A DNA stretch of 64,000 bases from Paguma larvata (GCA_030068075.1 CM057841.1:45611030-45675029), one strand, 5' to 3'. Shown: positions 1-11,230, numbered from the stretch's first letter. Made by a program: numbers and translations. The notes: generated from the sequence alone by a model not told the origin.

Positions 1-400
1 GTATATTCGAACAATGGAATATTATTCATCCATAAAAGGTTATGAAATCCCAATGTAGGCTGCAACACCAGGCGAACCTTGACTACATTATGCTAAGTGA
101 AAGGAACCAGACACAAAAGGCCACATATTACGTGATTCCTTTTATATGAAACGTCTAGAAAAGGCAAATCCGTAGACAATAGGTAGGTTCGTGGTGGCCA
201 GGAGTTGGGGAGAGCGGGAAATGGCGGGTAACGACTGCTCTTGGCTCCAAGGCTTCTTTTAGGGGATAATGAAAACACTGTGGAATTAGGGGGTGGTGCT
301 GCTGGAACAATTTTATAAAACACTAGAAACCCTGAAATGCATACTTTAAAAGGGTGAATTTTATAGATATGAGTTATACCTCCATTTAAGAAATGAAATG
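1..400 (+). mobile_element. L1M LINE 3' end (old, 5'-truncated)
   Basis: Begins within the typical L1 stretch 'attcgaacaatggaatatta', continues through the 'gctaagtgaaaggaaccag' motif and the 3' UTR ending in 'gtgaattttatagatatgag' and an A-run. Resembles the L1MA/L1MB 3' end. Continues beyond the left edge. Confidence 0.8.
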
Positions 401-409
401 AGATAAAAA

Positions 410-1189
410 AAAAAAAACGAGGCTAGAGGGAGTGGGGCCGTGGTGCTGTCATCGAACACAGCACCCAATCACCTCCCTCCAGGTCAGCGGCCGCGGCCTG
501 GCGGGAGTGTCTTCCTCAGCCTGGAGCTGGCCTTGCCCTTCTCCCATTCGGCTTCCCTTAGCTTGGCTCTGACTCCAGCCTGGCGCACTCCTCTCCTGAC
601 ACCGTCTAGCCCTGCTCTCTCAGACGCTGGCTCAGATCCTGGGACAAATAGGCCCCTGAAAAATGCCCCGGATACTAACCAGGGTTATCTAGCATAAACC
701 CTCTTTAACTCAGTGGTGTAAGGGTGTGATTCCTGAATTACTATCCCATATACAAATCTTGTATTTGACAGACGATAGAGATCCTTGGAAAAACAGACAT
801 TCATTAATGACTAAACATTTGATTGTTACTGTGTGGGAACGAACATTTGAGAAGTTGTGCTTCTGGTCTGACTGGGTCTTAGAAAGGAAAAGATAGCAAA
901 TTATATTGGGCCTTAACAGAATAAGACATGCTTCTAAATAGACATAACAGGTGTAAAAAATCACCACGGTTTTTCTGGCAACCCCTTGCCACACAGAAGT
1001 GATGAGAACTTTGCTATTTACAGAAAAAGTAGATGGGTGAACAGGAAATGGAACTTGGTACAAGTCTTGATTAACTAAAATGTTACTTTAAATATTCTCA
1101 CCATGGCAAAGAAACTGGTGACTGCTTAATGAATATTTTCATCGACTACTAGTGTAATTATTTGCTTTCAAATAATCTTTATTTGCCTT
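410..1189. other. intron sequence without recognised content
   Basis: 430-660 is fairly GC-rich, with a NotI-like GCGGCCGC at about 488. 700-1189 is ordinary AT-rich intron. Short open frames on both strands show no recognisable family or splice signals. Confidence 0.5.
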
Positions 1190-1314
1190 TTTTCATTTTA
1201 TTTTATTTATTTATTTTTATTTTTAAATAAAATCTATACCCAATGTGAGGCTTGAACTCATGTCCCTGAGATCAAGAGTCACATGCTCTACCAACTGAGC
1301 CAACCAGGCTCTCC
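1190..1314 (-). mobile_element. felid tRNA-derived SINE (short type)
   Basis: Reverse complement of the SINE head, ending 'ctgagccaaccaggctctcc', with a T-rich start. Imperfect target-site duplication 'atttgccttt' / 'atttgctctttc'. Confidence 0.85.
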
Positions 1315-1347
1315 TATTTGCTCTTTCTTTTAAAAGTCAGTGGCCCA

Positions 1348-1533
1348 GGGGCGCCCGCATGGTCCAATTGGTTGAGCGTATGATTTCAGCTTAGGTAATG
1401 ATGTCACGGTTCATGAGTTTGAGCCCCACGTTGGGCTCTTTGCTGTCAGCACGGAGCCGGCTTCGGATCCTCTGTCCCCCTCTCTCTCTGCATCTCTTCT
1501 GCTTGTGCTCTCTCTCTCAAAAATAAAGTTAGG
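1348..1533 (+). mobile_element. felid tRNA-derived SINE, diverged
   Basis: Starts 'ggggcgcccgcatggtcc', carries the B-box-like 'catgagtttgagccccacg', a CT-rich middle and 'tctctcaaaaataaag'. Many substitutions suggest an older copy. Confidence 0.85.
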
Positions 1534-1554
1534 GAACCGAAGAGCCAGGTAGAG

Positions 1555-1690
1555 TACAGGCTAATGTCTGGGGATCTTCCTTCAGTCATCTGTAAAATGG
1601 AACCACACCTACCCCTAGGTGTTCCTGAGAAAGTCAGCTGAGAGAATCGAGCAACGCGCCCAGCTCGGTGACGGCTTTATGAGAGCAGAC
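1555..1690 (+). repeat. MIR fragment
   Basis: The segment around 'cagtcatctgtaaaatggaa' followed by 'agctgagagaatcgagcaac' matches the MIR core and 3' half. Confidence 0.55.
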
Positions 1691-1836
1691 AGCGTTATTA
1701 TTATTTTGTTGTACTATATCCACTGCTTCATAGTGATACAGAAGAAAGGGAGAGAACAATAGTGTTGGAGGTCAAATCATGTCCAGACATATGTTAAGTC
1801 CTTTGGTTCAGTAACTATAGAGTGTCTAGATTCTTT

Positions 1837-2042
1837 TTTTTTTTTTTTTTAAAGTTTTACTTATTTATTTTGAGAGAGAGAGGGTGTGAGCAGAGGAGGG
1901 GCAGAGAAAGAGAATCACAAGCAGGTTCCTCACTGTCAGCATGGAGCCTGACGTGGGGCTTGAACTCACAAACTGTGAGATCATGACCTGAGCTGAAATC
2001 CAGAATCAGATGCTTAACCAACTGAGCTACCCAGGCATCCCC
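1837..2042 (-). mobile_element. felid tRNA-derived SINE, full length
   Basis: T-run, GA-rich block, then 'tgagctacccaggcatcccc'. Flanked by 'agtgtctagattctt' (1822) and 'agtgtctaggttctt' (2044), a clear target-site duplication. Confidence 0.95.
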
Positions 2043-2329
2043 AAAGTGTCTAGGTTCTTATACTTTTCCGGTCGACTCGGTATCCATGAGGAAGAACAAG
2101 GTGGCGTACGCAATCAGGAGATCCTTGCACAGAGTCGGAAGGCTGGATTCCACATAATAAAGTCTATCTTCCAAACTCTGAGATGCCTGATGGCATGAGC
2201 CTGGCATGATAAAGTGTAAGGTTCTAAAAGTTCCCGCCGTGAAATAGTTGCATATTCATTCAGCATAAACACAAAATTACCTTTGGCTGATTTTAAGAAA
2301 TCATTCAAAACCCCATCAAATCTAAGGAT

Positions 2330-2420
2330 GAGACGGTGGCAGTGGCGGCGGTGGCGGGGACGGCAGCAGTAACGGTAATGACGATCCCACCACCACCGAT
2401 GGTGAGCAGTAATCATCATG
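2330..2420. repeat. degenerate GGN/ACN trinucleotide-rich patch
   Basis: Runs such as 'ggtggcagtggcggcggtgg' and then 'cccaccaccaccgatggtga' form an imperfect triplet repeat. Probably a decayed microsatellite. Confidence 0.6.
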
Positions 2421-2439
2421 ACCGTCGTCTTTATACTTA

Positions 2440-2580
2440 CAGCCCTCTACAGACTGTACAGCTTCACAGGTCACCCCATCTAATTCTCGCCACACCCGTT
2501 CTCAGGGGGATGGGACTGACGTGTAAATGAGGTTCAGGGGGGTTAAGGGATTTGCACCAAGGCCAGAACTTGTACCAAGT
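2440..2580 (-). repeat. MIR fragment (reverse)
   Basis: 'ctaattctcgccacaccc', 'gtgtaaatgaggttcagg' and 'aagggatttgcaccaagg' follow the reverse MIR layout (allele of 'gatgaggaaactgaggc ... ttgcccaagg'). Diverged. Confidence 0.5.
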
Positions 2581-2779
2581 CCAATAGTTCAAAGAATTAT
2601 TCTATGCTCCTCTTTAGTCTCTCTAGTCAAGTGTCAGAATTAAGTTCTTCCACAGTAAGCACGTCAGAAACACTGCTTCTCCTGTCTTCCTGAGAGTAGA
2701 GTATGTGGTACAGACACTTACAGCAGGGGGAAAAAAAAGGAAGAGTGTGACAGAGAAGAGCTACCTTACACAGAATAGG

Positions 2780-2936
2780 CTTTTTTTTTTAATCTTCTAA
2801 AAATTTAATTAATTAATTAATTAATTTTGAGAGAGAGAGGGAGCGAGAATGCCAAACAGGATCTGCACTGTCAGCACAGAGCCCGACGAGGGGCTCGAAC
2901 TCACAAGCCATGAGGTCATGACCTGAGCCGAGATCA
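2780..2936 (-). mobile_element. felid SINE lacking its head (5'-truncated)
   Basis: T-run, (AATT)n, GA-rich block and 'cacagagcccgacgaggggc', stopping before the tRNA-like head. 'agaataggc' lies on both sides (2771 and 2937), so truncation occurred at insertion rather than by later loss. Confidence 0.85.
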
Positions 2937-2951
2937 AGAATAGGCCACTTA

Positions 2952-3184
2952 GGGGCGCCTGGGTGGCTCAGTCGGATAAGCCTCCGACTTCAGCTCAGGC
3001 CATGATCTCACAGCTTGTGAGTTCAAGCCCCGCATCAGGCTCTGTGCTGACAGCTCAGAACCCGGAGGCTCCTTCAGATTCTGTGTCTCCTTCTCTCTCT
3101 CTACCCCACCCCTGCTCATGCTCTGTCTCTCTCTGTCTCAAAAATAAATAAACATTACAAAAACATTAAAAAAAAAAAAAAAAG
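2952..3184 (+). mobile_element. felid tRNA-derived SINE, young-looking
   Basis: Near-consensus head 'ggggcgcctgggtggctcag', CT-rich middle, 'caaaaataaataaacatt' and an A-run. Placed just after the truncated SINE, so it landed next to it. Confidence 0.95.
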
Positions 3185-3270
3185 AACAGACTTCTTAAGA
3201 TGCGACAGTGATGAACAGGCGGAGAAGCACAAGCAGGAAAGAGAGAGGACTGTGGGCTCTCAGGGGCCTA

Positions 3271-3706
3271 TATGGGTTGAAATGTGTGTTTCCCCCCCAA
3301 AAAAGATACGATGAGGTCCCAATCCCTAATACCTCAGAATATGACCTTATTTGGAAACGGTCACTGTGATGTGACTAGTTAAGGTCATGCTGGAGTAGGG
3401 GGGCCCCTAATCCAGCACGACTGGGGTCCTGAGAAGAAGGAAACCAGGTGAAGACAGTGACACCCAGGAAGAACGCGTGTGACGACGAAGGCGGAGGCGG
3501 GAGCCATGTGACTGTGAGCCAATAAACGCCAAAGCTGCCCGCAAAGTACCGGAGGCAAGAAGCAAGGAAGAACGTCCCTACAGGTTTCAGAGGGCGCACG
3601 GCCCTGTGAAAACTTTGATTTTGGACTTCTAAGTCTCCAAAACTATCAGACAGTAAAGTTCTGTTGTCAGTGGCACTTTGTTAGGCAGACCCGGGAAACA
3701 ACTACG
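3271..3706 (+). mobile_element. solitary MaLR/ERVL-type LTR
   Basis: Contains 'gtcccaatccctaatacctc', 'tgaccttatttggaaacggt', 'ccctaatccagcacgact' and the 3' end 'ggcactttgttaggcagacc', in the order of a mammalian MaLR/MLT-type LTR. No internal retroviral genes adjoin it. Confidence 0.75.
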
Positions 3707-3886
3707 GAGCCCGAGAGGATTCCGTCTTCTAAGAATGACATGGAGTGCAGCCACGATATCGTCTGAGAGAAAAGAAGGAAGTGTTTTGGGGGAAGAGACC
3801 ATTTATAAACCTTTGACTTATTTGAAAGTCCTTCTGAGCCTCTATCTTGACACTGTAAACATTGTCCAACAAATGCTGAATTCTTT

Positions 3887-4105
3887 AACTCTTTTTTAAG
3901 TTTAGCTAGTCATTTTGAGAGAGAAAGAGAGAGTGAGCAGGGGAGGGGCACGGAGAGAGAGAGAGGGAGAAAGAGAATCCCAAGCAGGCTCAGCTCTGTC
4001 AGCGCTGAGTCTGATGTGGGACTCGAACTCATGAACCATGAGACCGTGACCTGAGCCGGAACCAAAAGTTGGACGCTTAATCAACTGAGCCACCCAGGTG
4101 TCCCT
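3887..4105 (-). mobile_element. felid tRNA-derived SINE, full length
   Basis: GA-rich block and 'ctgagccacccaggtgtccc'. Flanked by 'aacaaatgctgaattctt' (3869) and 'aacaaatggtgaatcctt' (4106): an 18-bp duplication with a few changes. Confidence 0.95.
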
Positions 4106-4123
4106 AACAAATGGTGAATCCTT

Positions 4124-4930
4124 ATCAGAGGTCTTTAATGAATAATGTCAATACTGCAAACATCAAGCCCTGGCCATTGGCAGAGACCAACAACACTCCT
4201 GCCTGGATCGACTGGCTGGAGCTCTGCGCTCCCAGGAAGGGAAGAGGCTCTTTAATTTCAGTTCTGGAAGGGCACTCTCTCCCAAGCACTTTTTCAGAGT
4301 TTACAGGGGAATAATTATTACCTGGCTCCCAGTCATGTTTACATGAATGCTCTTTTCATTCACGCTTCGCACAGAGCCTTCGATCTGTTAAAAGGAGCAG
4401 TGTGTGAACCTGGCTCTGGGAAGGAACTGGGCCCGTTTACTGTACACATAGCACCAAAACCACACCAAACGTGGCCAAAATGACTTTCAGGATAGAACAA
4501 AACCAATAAAAGGAAGGAAAGTTTCCATTCAGCTTGCCCATTGACTTATAACTTGCCATTCGTGCTGTGTCAGAGATTAAGTGTCATACCCTCCTCGGGC
4601 CCCAGTCCCTGGGCTAGACAGGCAGGAAACAAGGTGAGCCCGGGATGCAGGCACTCAGTCCTTGAGATGGACCACGGGTAAGTGCTGTGACCAAGAAAGC
4701 ATTTCTCTCTAACAAAGAAGTAGGAGAGTGACCTCTGACTGCACAAATGTTCGTGAAGCCACTGCTCTTTATGTTATGAGGACGAGACCTCTGTCATCAG
4801 AGGCCAACTCTGGACTCAAAGAAGGAATTAAAAATCATTCTGGAGATCTGGGTTTGGCTCAGAACCTGACTCAGCCATCAGGGAATCCCAAACTCTTCCT
4901 CCAGAAGACGTTTCCAGTGTTAATGATCTT
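4124..4930. other. intron sequence without recognised content
   Basis: Non-repetitive sequence. Several short open frames without splice context; nothing matches a known element or exon to my eye. Confidence 0.5.
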
Positions 4931-5044
4931 GGGGTGCCTGGGTGGCTCAAATGGAAGAGCACATGACTCTTGATCTTGGCGTCGTGAGTTCGAGCCCCAT
5001 GTTGGATGTAGAGGTTACTTAAATAAAAACTTAAAAAAAAAAAG
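4931..5044 (+). mobile_element. felid SINE, short subtype
   Basis: 'ggggtgcctgggtggctc' head, 'gtcgtgagttcgagcccca', then directly 'aaataaaaacttaaaaa' without a CT-rich block. Confidence 0.85.
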
Positions 5045-5203
5045 ATTTGTTTATCATCTTGAAGGAATGAATTCTAAAGCCCATTAGTTATCTCCTACTA
5101 GACAGAATATAGATTCGGTTTTTGTCACCTAAAATTAGTGTTTAGAAGGAAGAAAAGCTATGCTCCAGGAATTACCTTTTAATATTAAAAAGCGAGGGAG
5201 AAT

Positions 5204-5416
5204 GGAGCGCCTGTGTGGCTCAATCAGTTGAGCGTCTGACTCTTGATCTTGGCTCAGGTCACGATCCCATGGATTGGGAGACGGAGCCCTGTGTCGGGCT
5301 CTGGGCTGACAGTGGGGAGCCTGCCTGGGATTCTCTCTCTCTACCCCTTCCCTACTCATGCATGCGCACGCACGCTCTCTCTCTCTCAAAGTAAATAAAT
5401 AAACACAAACAAAAAA
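5204..5416 (+). mobile_element. felid tRNA-derived SINE
   Basis: Head 'ggagcgcctgtgtggctcaa', CT-rich middle with a 'catgcatgcgcacgcacg' variant, tail 'aaataaataaacac'. 'agggagaa' flanks both sides. Confidence 0.9.
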
Positions 5417-5636
5417 ATTAGGGAGAAAATTTCCATATAAAATGCTGCCACATTGGTAGTCACTGTAAACCCATATGCAAAGCTCTCAAGTACCTCATAG
5501 TTCTTAGAAGTCAGCTTTCTGCAAACTACATAGAGGACTGTGGTTGTAGTTATCTTAATAAATCTAGAACTACAGTCAGTACCAGAGTATGCATTCTTTT
5601 TTTCTAAGATCATCGACTTTTTTTTCCTATTCTATA

Positions 5637-5770
5637 CAGCCAATTCTCATTATTCATGGTAGTTGTGTTCTATAAAGCAGCCATGAACAATGAATTAGTG
5701 GAGACTGAAACATTGCTGCTAGAGGAAATAAAGGTTTAGGTTTCTGAGAGCCTCTGGTCATTTCAGATCA
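5637..5770 (+). mobile_element. Tigger-like DNA transposon end
   Basis: 'caattctcattattcatgg', 'gtgttctataaagcagcc' and 'gcctctggtcatttcag' resemble the 5' end of a Tigger-family transposon. The remainder is cut off by the SINEs that follow. Confidence 0.5.
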
Positions 5771-5789
5771 CTTATTTTTATTTATTTGT

Positions 5790-6019
5790 TAATGTTTTTT
5801 AAAATTTTTTTTAACATTTATTCATTTTTGAGAGACAGAGAGAGACACAGCATGAGTACAGGAGGGGCAGAGAAAGAGAGGGTGACACAGAATTCGAAGC
5901 AGGCTCCAGGCTCTGAGCTGTCAGCACAGAGCCCGATGCAGGGCTCGAACTCACAGACTGTGAGGTCATGATCTGAGCTGAAGTCGGATGCCCAATCAAC
6001 TGAACCACCTAGGTGCCCC
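5790..6019 (-). mobile_element. felid tRNA-derived SINE
   Basis: T-rich start, GA-rich block, 'gcagggctcgaactcacag' and end 'accacctaggtgcccc'. Directly abuts a second copy in the same orientation. Confidence 0.9.
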
Positions 6020-6231
6020 TATTTTTTAATATTTTATTTATTTTTGAGAGAGAGAGAGAGACACGAGTGAGAGCAGAGGAGGGGCAGAGAGAGAGGGAGA
6101 CAGAATCCCAAGCAGGATCCGTACCATCAGCACAGAAACCGATGTGGGGCTCGAACTCACGAACCGTGAGATCATGACCTGAGCCCAAAATCAAGAGTCG
6201 GATGCTTAACTGACTGGGCCGCCCAGGCACC
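6020..6231 (-). mobile_element. felid tRNA-derived SINE, tandem neighbour
   Basis: GA-rich block, 'gatgtggggctcgaactcac' and end 'ccgcccaggcacc'. Head-to-tail with the copy at 5790-6019, so one inserted at the A-rich end of the other. Confidence 0.9.
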
Positions 6232-7102
6232 ATCTTCTTTTTTTAAAGCAAGCATGTATCTTGCTTGGTCAAAGGCTCGGGCAGAGATTCCGGAGGACAG
6301 AATGTGGGAATCTTTTCTCCGGATCCATCCATTCCAGGGTTTCCCCTCTCTGTCCCGAAACTGCGGTTTCCTCAGATTCAACGTTCTGGTTCCCCGGGCT
6401 AGAAAGACTGTGATGCCCCCCAGCGCCCCTCCTGCATTGCGTTGGCTCCCAGATAGACTTTTTGCTAAGTTAAAAGCTAAGAAAACAGAACCTTACTCCA
6501 TCTAGTGCCTGTCCTCTGAGTGAGCCCGGACTCCCTGTGAGAATCTGCCCGAGTGTGACCACTCCCCAGTGTCTCAAGGTAGCTGCTTACTGTATTATGT
6601 CCTGAATTTATAGTTGCTATCTGAAGGAGGGCCGGTCTGGTAGGCCATTACTCAGCCATTATCACCCCAATTATTCATTACTGTCTTTCGAATGCGTTTA
6701 TGAAAATGGATGTTCTAAACATTTACAATACTTAAGTCACTGTGCAAAGACCTGGGAAGGTGTGGAGAGTTAGGCACAATTTTGTCATTCTATTGCTCAG
6801 CTTAGCCTCCGCACATGGAGGAGGGCTACTCTGAGCCCTGAAGCCAACGGGAGGCACGTATCTAAACAGACCCATCCCCTCCACCCCTAGGAAATTTAAC
6901 TTTTAGCAAGGGTAAGGAAGAATTGGTTAAATGGGAGTTCCTTCTGGCTTCTCCTAGACTTCAGGCTATAATGGGAATAAACAAACAGTTAACAGATATG
7001 GCCAAAAGGCCAAAACAAGGCTAAGCAGAGAAAGTGAGTTTTTCAATAAGAAAGTATATGCAGTATCTCCCTCCAACGTGGATATTGTATTGACTGCACA
7101 AA
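6232..7102. other. intron sequence without recognised content
   Basis: Single-copy-looking sequence. No splice-bounded open frame or known repeat recognised. Confidence 0.5.
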
Positions 7103-7117
7103 ATTCTGGCTACTTTT

Positions 7118-7344
7118 TTTTTTTTTTAATGTTTATTCATCTTTGACCGAGAAAGAGAGAGAGTGTGTGCGTGTGCACACAAGTGGGAGAGGGAGAGAGA
7201 CAGAGAGAGACATAGGAACCAAAGCAGGCTCCAGACTCTGAGCTGTCAGCACAGAGCCCGATGTGGGGCTTGAACTCACAAACCATGAGATCAGGACCCA
7301 AGCCGAAGGCAGATGCTTAACCCACTGAGCCACCCAGACGCCCC
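7118..7344 (-). mobile_element. felid tRNA-derived SINE
   Basis: T-run, GA-rich block, end 'gagccacccagacgcccc'. Duplication 'attctggctactttt' (left) / 'attctagctactttt' (right). Confidence 0.95.
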
Positions 7345-7600
7345 ACATTCTAGCTACTTTTGAATGAAAAAGAGGTAGAAGCTGCCTCTTGAGTGGGGGT
7401 AGTGATATCTTTCCTCTCTGATCCCAATCTGTCTTCTGATCTTCTAAACAAACACCTCGTCCTGGACTTCCGGCCTCCTTTCTAAGCGGCCAGAACCACA
7501 GAGGTCCTCAGCGGGCACATCTAGCAGCAAGAGAAAATTCACTGAATCCTGGAATGATGTTTTGGCACTCTCTAGCTTGAGAACTAGTGATTAGAAGGGA

Positions 7601-7606
7601 AACACA

Positions 7607-7650
<44 letters not shown>
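7601..7650. repeat. (CA)n microsatellite
   Basis: About 24 CA units with one CATA interruption near the start. Likely length-variable. Confidence 0.95.
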
Positions 7651-7651
<1 letters not shown>

Positions 7652-8097
7652 TCATCAACAAAGTGGCACTTTCATTTCAGCTGTTCCTGGGGGCAAAACA
7701 GCAGAAAAGATAAATCCTAGAATTGAGAGCTTTGCGGTTATCTCCGTTTCTCATTAAAGTGCCCCTGATTATAATCATACCCACGATTACAAGATTTAAC
7801 ACACCTGGTCTTAAGGATGCACCAGGAAGAGGAATCATACATTCATCTCATCCCATTTCCTTTTCTTTAGTCACTGAGTAAGCACAATTTAAAAATTTCT
7901 CTGAGTGCAGAATAGAGCTGGTTTGGAGAACAGGAGAGAGGTTTTCCACTCACATGGTTTTTTGAAAGTGACAATCATCTTCTACGGCCACAAGTTATGT
8001 TAGCACCAGTGAGACCAGGAGTGTTGCTTTCATTGGGTACACACGGATGTGAGAAATCTGGGTAGGGTTTCTATTTCTTCTCTCACCTTACTAACCA

Positions 8098-8136
<39 letters not shown>

Positions 8137-8958
8137 CCTCTCTCTCTCTCTCTCTCTCACTCCCTCGGTCAGGGTGTGTGTGCACTTGTAGAGGTTTTCT
8201 TTTTTACTACTTGAGTAAAAATTCATTTTTATTAATAGAAAATGAACATTTATTCCAGTTTCAGTTGTTATACCTGAAGTGCTAATAAAAAAAATATTTT
8301 AAAATAATCACTTAATCCTGTTTTGACTAAAACAATTGAAACTGTGGCTTAAAAAAAATACTCAGCACCATTTGCTCATAGACCTTTCCGTATTTGTTCT
8401 TAAAGTTTCTGGAGCTTTCCTGTCTGTAAAGTAACTGAGCGGCATGAGGAGGCCTCTCTGGGACAACCAGCGAGAAGGTAAGCAAGCGTCATAAAAGGAA
8501 TCGTGCACATTCGGCACGGCCACTTGGACGATACGCTTCCCTCCCCTCCGGCTTGGAGGGACATGCTTCTGAGCACTGAGGGATGAAGAGTCCGAGTGCC
8601 ATTTGCTCTTACCTCTGGCACCGATGCTACTGGGCCTTAATATCCTGTGATTTTAGGAAATTCTGTAAATAGTTTGGATTTAATTCAGTTTATTCAAAAA
8701 TTAAACCTATTTAATAAGGTTCACCACTCTGCCAGAATATCTTCTGGTTTAGTATCCTCATAAAAATACGTGTAATACACGCAGGTAAATCATAGTCCTA
8801 AAGTGTACTTAGAATACTGCATTATTCAAACCCAAACCTATTGTAACAAAATGTCTATAATTAAAAGTAGCTGAGGAAACGAAACCCAAAGTTATGACAA
8901 GGGAGACTCACTCTTGCTAAGCTGCGCTGCTTAGAGAACTTCAAAAAGCACGTGCCCT
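7651..8958. other. intron sequence with one compound microsatellite
   Basis: Apart from the array at 8098-8160, no element or exon is recognised. 8400-8640 is less AT-rich but has no splice-bounded frame. Confidence 0.5.
8098..8160. repeat. (AC)n(TC)n compound microsatellite
   Basis: About 17 AC units run directly into about 12 CT units. A second CA array lies only about 450 bp to the left. Confidence 0.95.
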
Positions 8959-9189
8959 GAGGCGCCTGCGTGGCTCACTCGGCTGGGCGGCTGACTCTTG
9001 GATGCAGCTCAGGTCATGATCCCAGGGTCTTGAGATCAAGACCGGCATTGAGCCCTGCGTTGGGCTCCCCAGTGAGCGTGGAGACTGCTTAAGATTCTTT
9101 GTCTCTCTCTCTCTCTGCTCCTCTCCCCCACTTGCACTCTCTCAAATAAAAATAAAAATAAAAACAAAAACAAAAACATAAAAATAAAT
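8959..9189 (+). mobile_element. felid SINE with expanded A-rich tail
   Basis: Head 'aggcgcctgcgtggctc', then CT-rich middle and an (AAAATA)/(AAAAAC) tail. Near-perfect 16-bp duplication at 8943 and 9190 ('aaaaagcacgtgccct' / 'aaaaagcatgtgccct'). Confidence 0.95.
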
Positions 9190-9205
9190 AAAAAGCATGT
9201 GCCCT

Positions 9206-10054
9206 TGAAGCCGTTCCAGTGCAGGTAAGGCACCCTCCCTTCCCATGCTTTACCAGATGATTCCAACCAAGGCTGGTCCGGAAATGAGCATTTCTAAATA
9301 TTTCAGAAAAGTCCATAGAAATATTCAAAAGACTTTTAAGACTGTCTCTCTGTCTTTCTGTATCACTGAGCAGTAGTGCTAATCAGAATTTCCTAATAGT
9401 ACAAAGACAAAGGCAAGTCGCACCCTCGCTCAGATATTAGAAGAACGGGAGGGTGACCGTGGGGTCATTCTTAGCCGGAGCGTCTCCAGGCTATGTGCCG
9501 ATCACCAGTGTGAGTCAGGTGGACTTCTGCGAGAGAATAGCGTTTGGTGGCCAGGATCGCCTCTGAGTATTTCTTCCTAAGTGGAATACACGACAGATTA
9601 GGGAGTAGGGGAGGTAACACAGGGAAGCTACTCTGTCCAGCTCAGAAGGAATGGAGCTGATGAAGTCCGTCCATGCATTCAGAGGCCCATGGAATCCTCC
9701 CGCTCTGGAGAGTGGCTAATGTGGTCATTTAGAATCGACACCGTGGACCACGGGACCGTCTCCTTGCACAGCCCCAACACCTCTGGATGGAGACTCACGG
9801 GATCCAATGGCCTACAGACAAAATGATTGGGAGCAGTCACAGAAGCAAGAGCTCCCAGCCAGCGTGTTCTAAACTTCTTTCTCTGGGGGAGGCACCGCAA
9901 AGAGACTGTTGCCAACTGAGTTCCTGTCACTGTTGCATATCCCTGCCCACACATCCCACAGCTCACTCCCAGAGCGTCTGATGTATGGCCCCTAGACTGG
10001 GGCGAGACTTCGAGAGAATACAAAGAAGTTTGTCAATTGTGTGAGGATGGATAA
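9206..10054. other. intron sequence without recognised content
   Basis: No repeat or exon recognised. A 114-codon minus frame at 9679-10023 has no family resemblance or splice context. Confidence 0.5.
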
Positions 10055-10069
10055 CAGCATGTTTCCATT

Positions 10070-10300
10070 AAAAAAATTTTTTTAATGTTTATTTTTGAGA
10101 GAGAGAGAGAGAAAGAGAGAGACAGAGACAGAGACTGAGCATTGGAGGGGCAGAGAGAGAGGGAGACAGAGAATCCAAAGCAGACTCTAGGCTCTGAGCT
10201 GACAGCACAGAGCCCAGTGTAGGGCTTGAACCCACAAACTGCGAAATCATGGCCTGAGCCGAAGTCTGATTCTTAACCAACTGAACCACCCAGGCGCCCC
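10070..10300 (-). mobile_element. felid tRNA-derived SINE, full length
   Basis: GA-rich block and 'accacccaggcgcccc'. Duplication 'cagcatgtttccatt' (10055) / 'agcatgcctccatt' (10301). Confidence 0.95.
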
Positions 10301-10314
10301 AGCATGCCTCCATT

Positions 10315-11100
10315 TTTGAGCAGCTTTTGGAAGAGAGGACGGTGAATCTCAGAAATATACCTCCGTTTGACAGACAGAGACGCTATGGTAAGCTGACCAG
10401 CTCACTTCTGCCTGAACCTACAGAGCACCTTCTGAGCAACGCTATCTCTGTAATCATGAGACAAGAGGTTGACCCTATGGTTCTAGAGCCCCAGATGCCA
10501 CGAAAATGCCTTACAATGCTGGCCTGCTCCAATATGGAACAGTGATGTGGTCTTGGTTTGTCACTGCAACCAAAGCCCAAGAAACCAAGGGGAATCCCTT
10601 GTTAAAACCTCAGGGTCGGACCTTCCCAAAACTGGTACTAATCACAGCTGGAAGCTGGAAACCTAGGTAAAAGCACAGCTATCTCAGGCTTTCCAGCCAC
10701 ACCCCCAGAGGCTGGGAAGAAGATGCGCAGTTTCTCACTGGTGAAAAACTGGCCTGATGACTTCCGTGACTGACGAGCAGGAGAAAGCTGGAGTGCCACG
10801 AAATGCAGATAGGCCACGACCAGGGGCATGGCTAGTAACCCCACCTGAACCCTCCGCTCCCTCATTTTGTGAAGGTGACCTCGGTGCACCATGGCGGCGT
10901 CTTACCCCCTGCCGCCCGGCCCAGCAGTTTGGAGCACCCGCTGCCACGGCGCCCGCAGTGGGCCAGGGCCGGGCGGCAGCCAGGCACAGCACACAGCCGC
11001 AAGGGCAGCGCCGGCCAAGACCAGCAGTGAGCAGTGATAAGCACCACATGTGCTGGCTGCCACGGCCCACGTACACAGTTGTATAGACTCATTTTAATAG
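10315..11100. other. unexplained segment with CpG-rich patch
   Basis: 10315-10860 is unrecognised. From about 10880 to 11072 the sequence becomes GC-rich with about 16 CpG sites, including 'caccatggcggcgtcttac', which looks like a start-codon context. Open frames exist on both strands (10757-11086 plus; 10735-11076 minus) but neither resembles a protein I know. See findings. Confidence 0.5.
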
Positions 11101-11104
11101 TGCT

Positions 11105-11230
11105 CTAATTCATATTTTAAACTAAAATTTTATTTTGAAATAATTTTAGACTTACAGACAAGTTGCAAAGACAGCACAGAGAATTCTTGTATACTTCTCA
11201 CCCAGCTTCCCCTATTGTTAACAACTCACA
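11105..11230 (-). mobile_element. L1M LINE 3' UTR fragment (reverse)
   Basis: 'attttagacttacagacaag' and 'acccagcttcccctattg' match the reverse L1M 3' UTR also seen at 32735. Confidence 0.6.

Noticed and set aside
3271..3706. Possible endogenous retrovirus genes next to LTRs
   Set aside because: All LTR-like copies in the window are solitary; no gag, pol or env remains are evident beside them.
5790..6231. CRISPR-like or tandem array from regularly repeated blocks
   Set aside because: The repeats are two head-to-tail SINEs about 210 bp long with no short repeat-spacer structure.
10757..11086. 109-codon plus and 113-codon minus frames overlapping
   Set aside because: GC-rich sequence lengthens frames on both strands at once. 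No recognisable protein, so only the CpG richness is reported.
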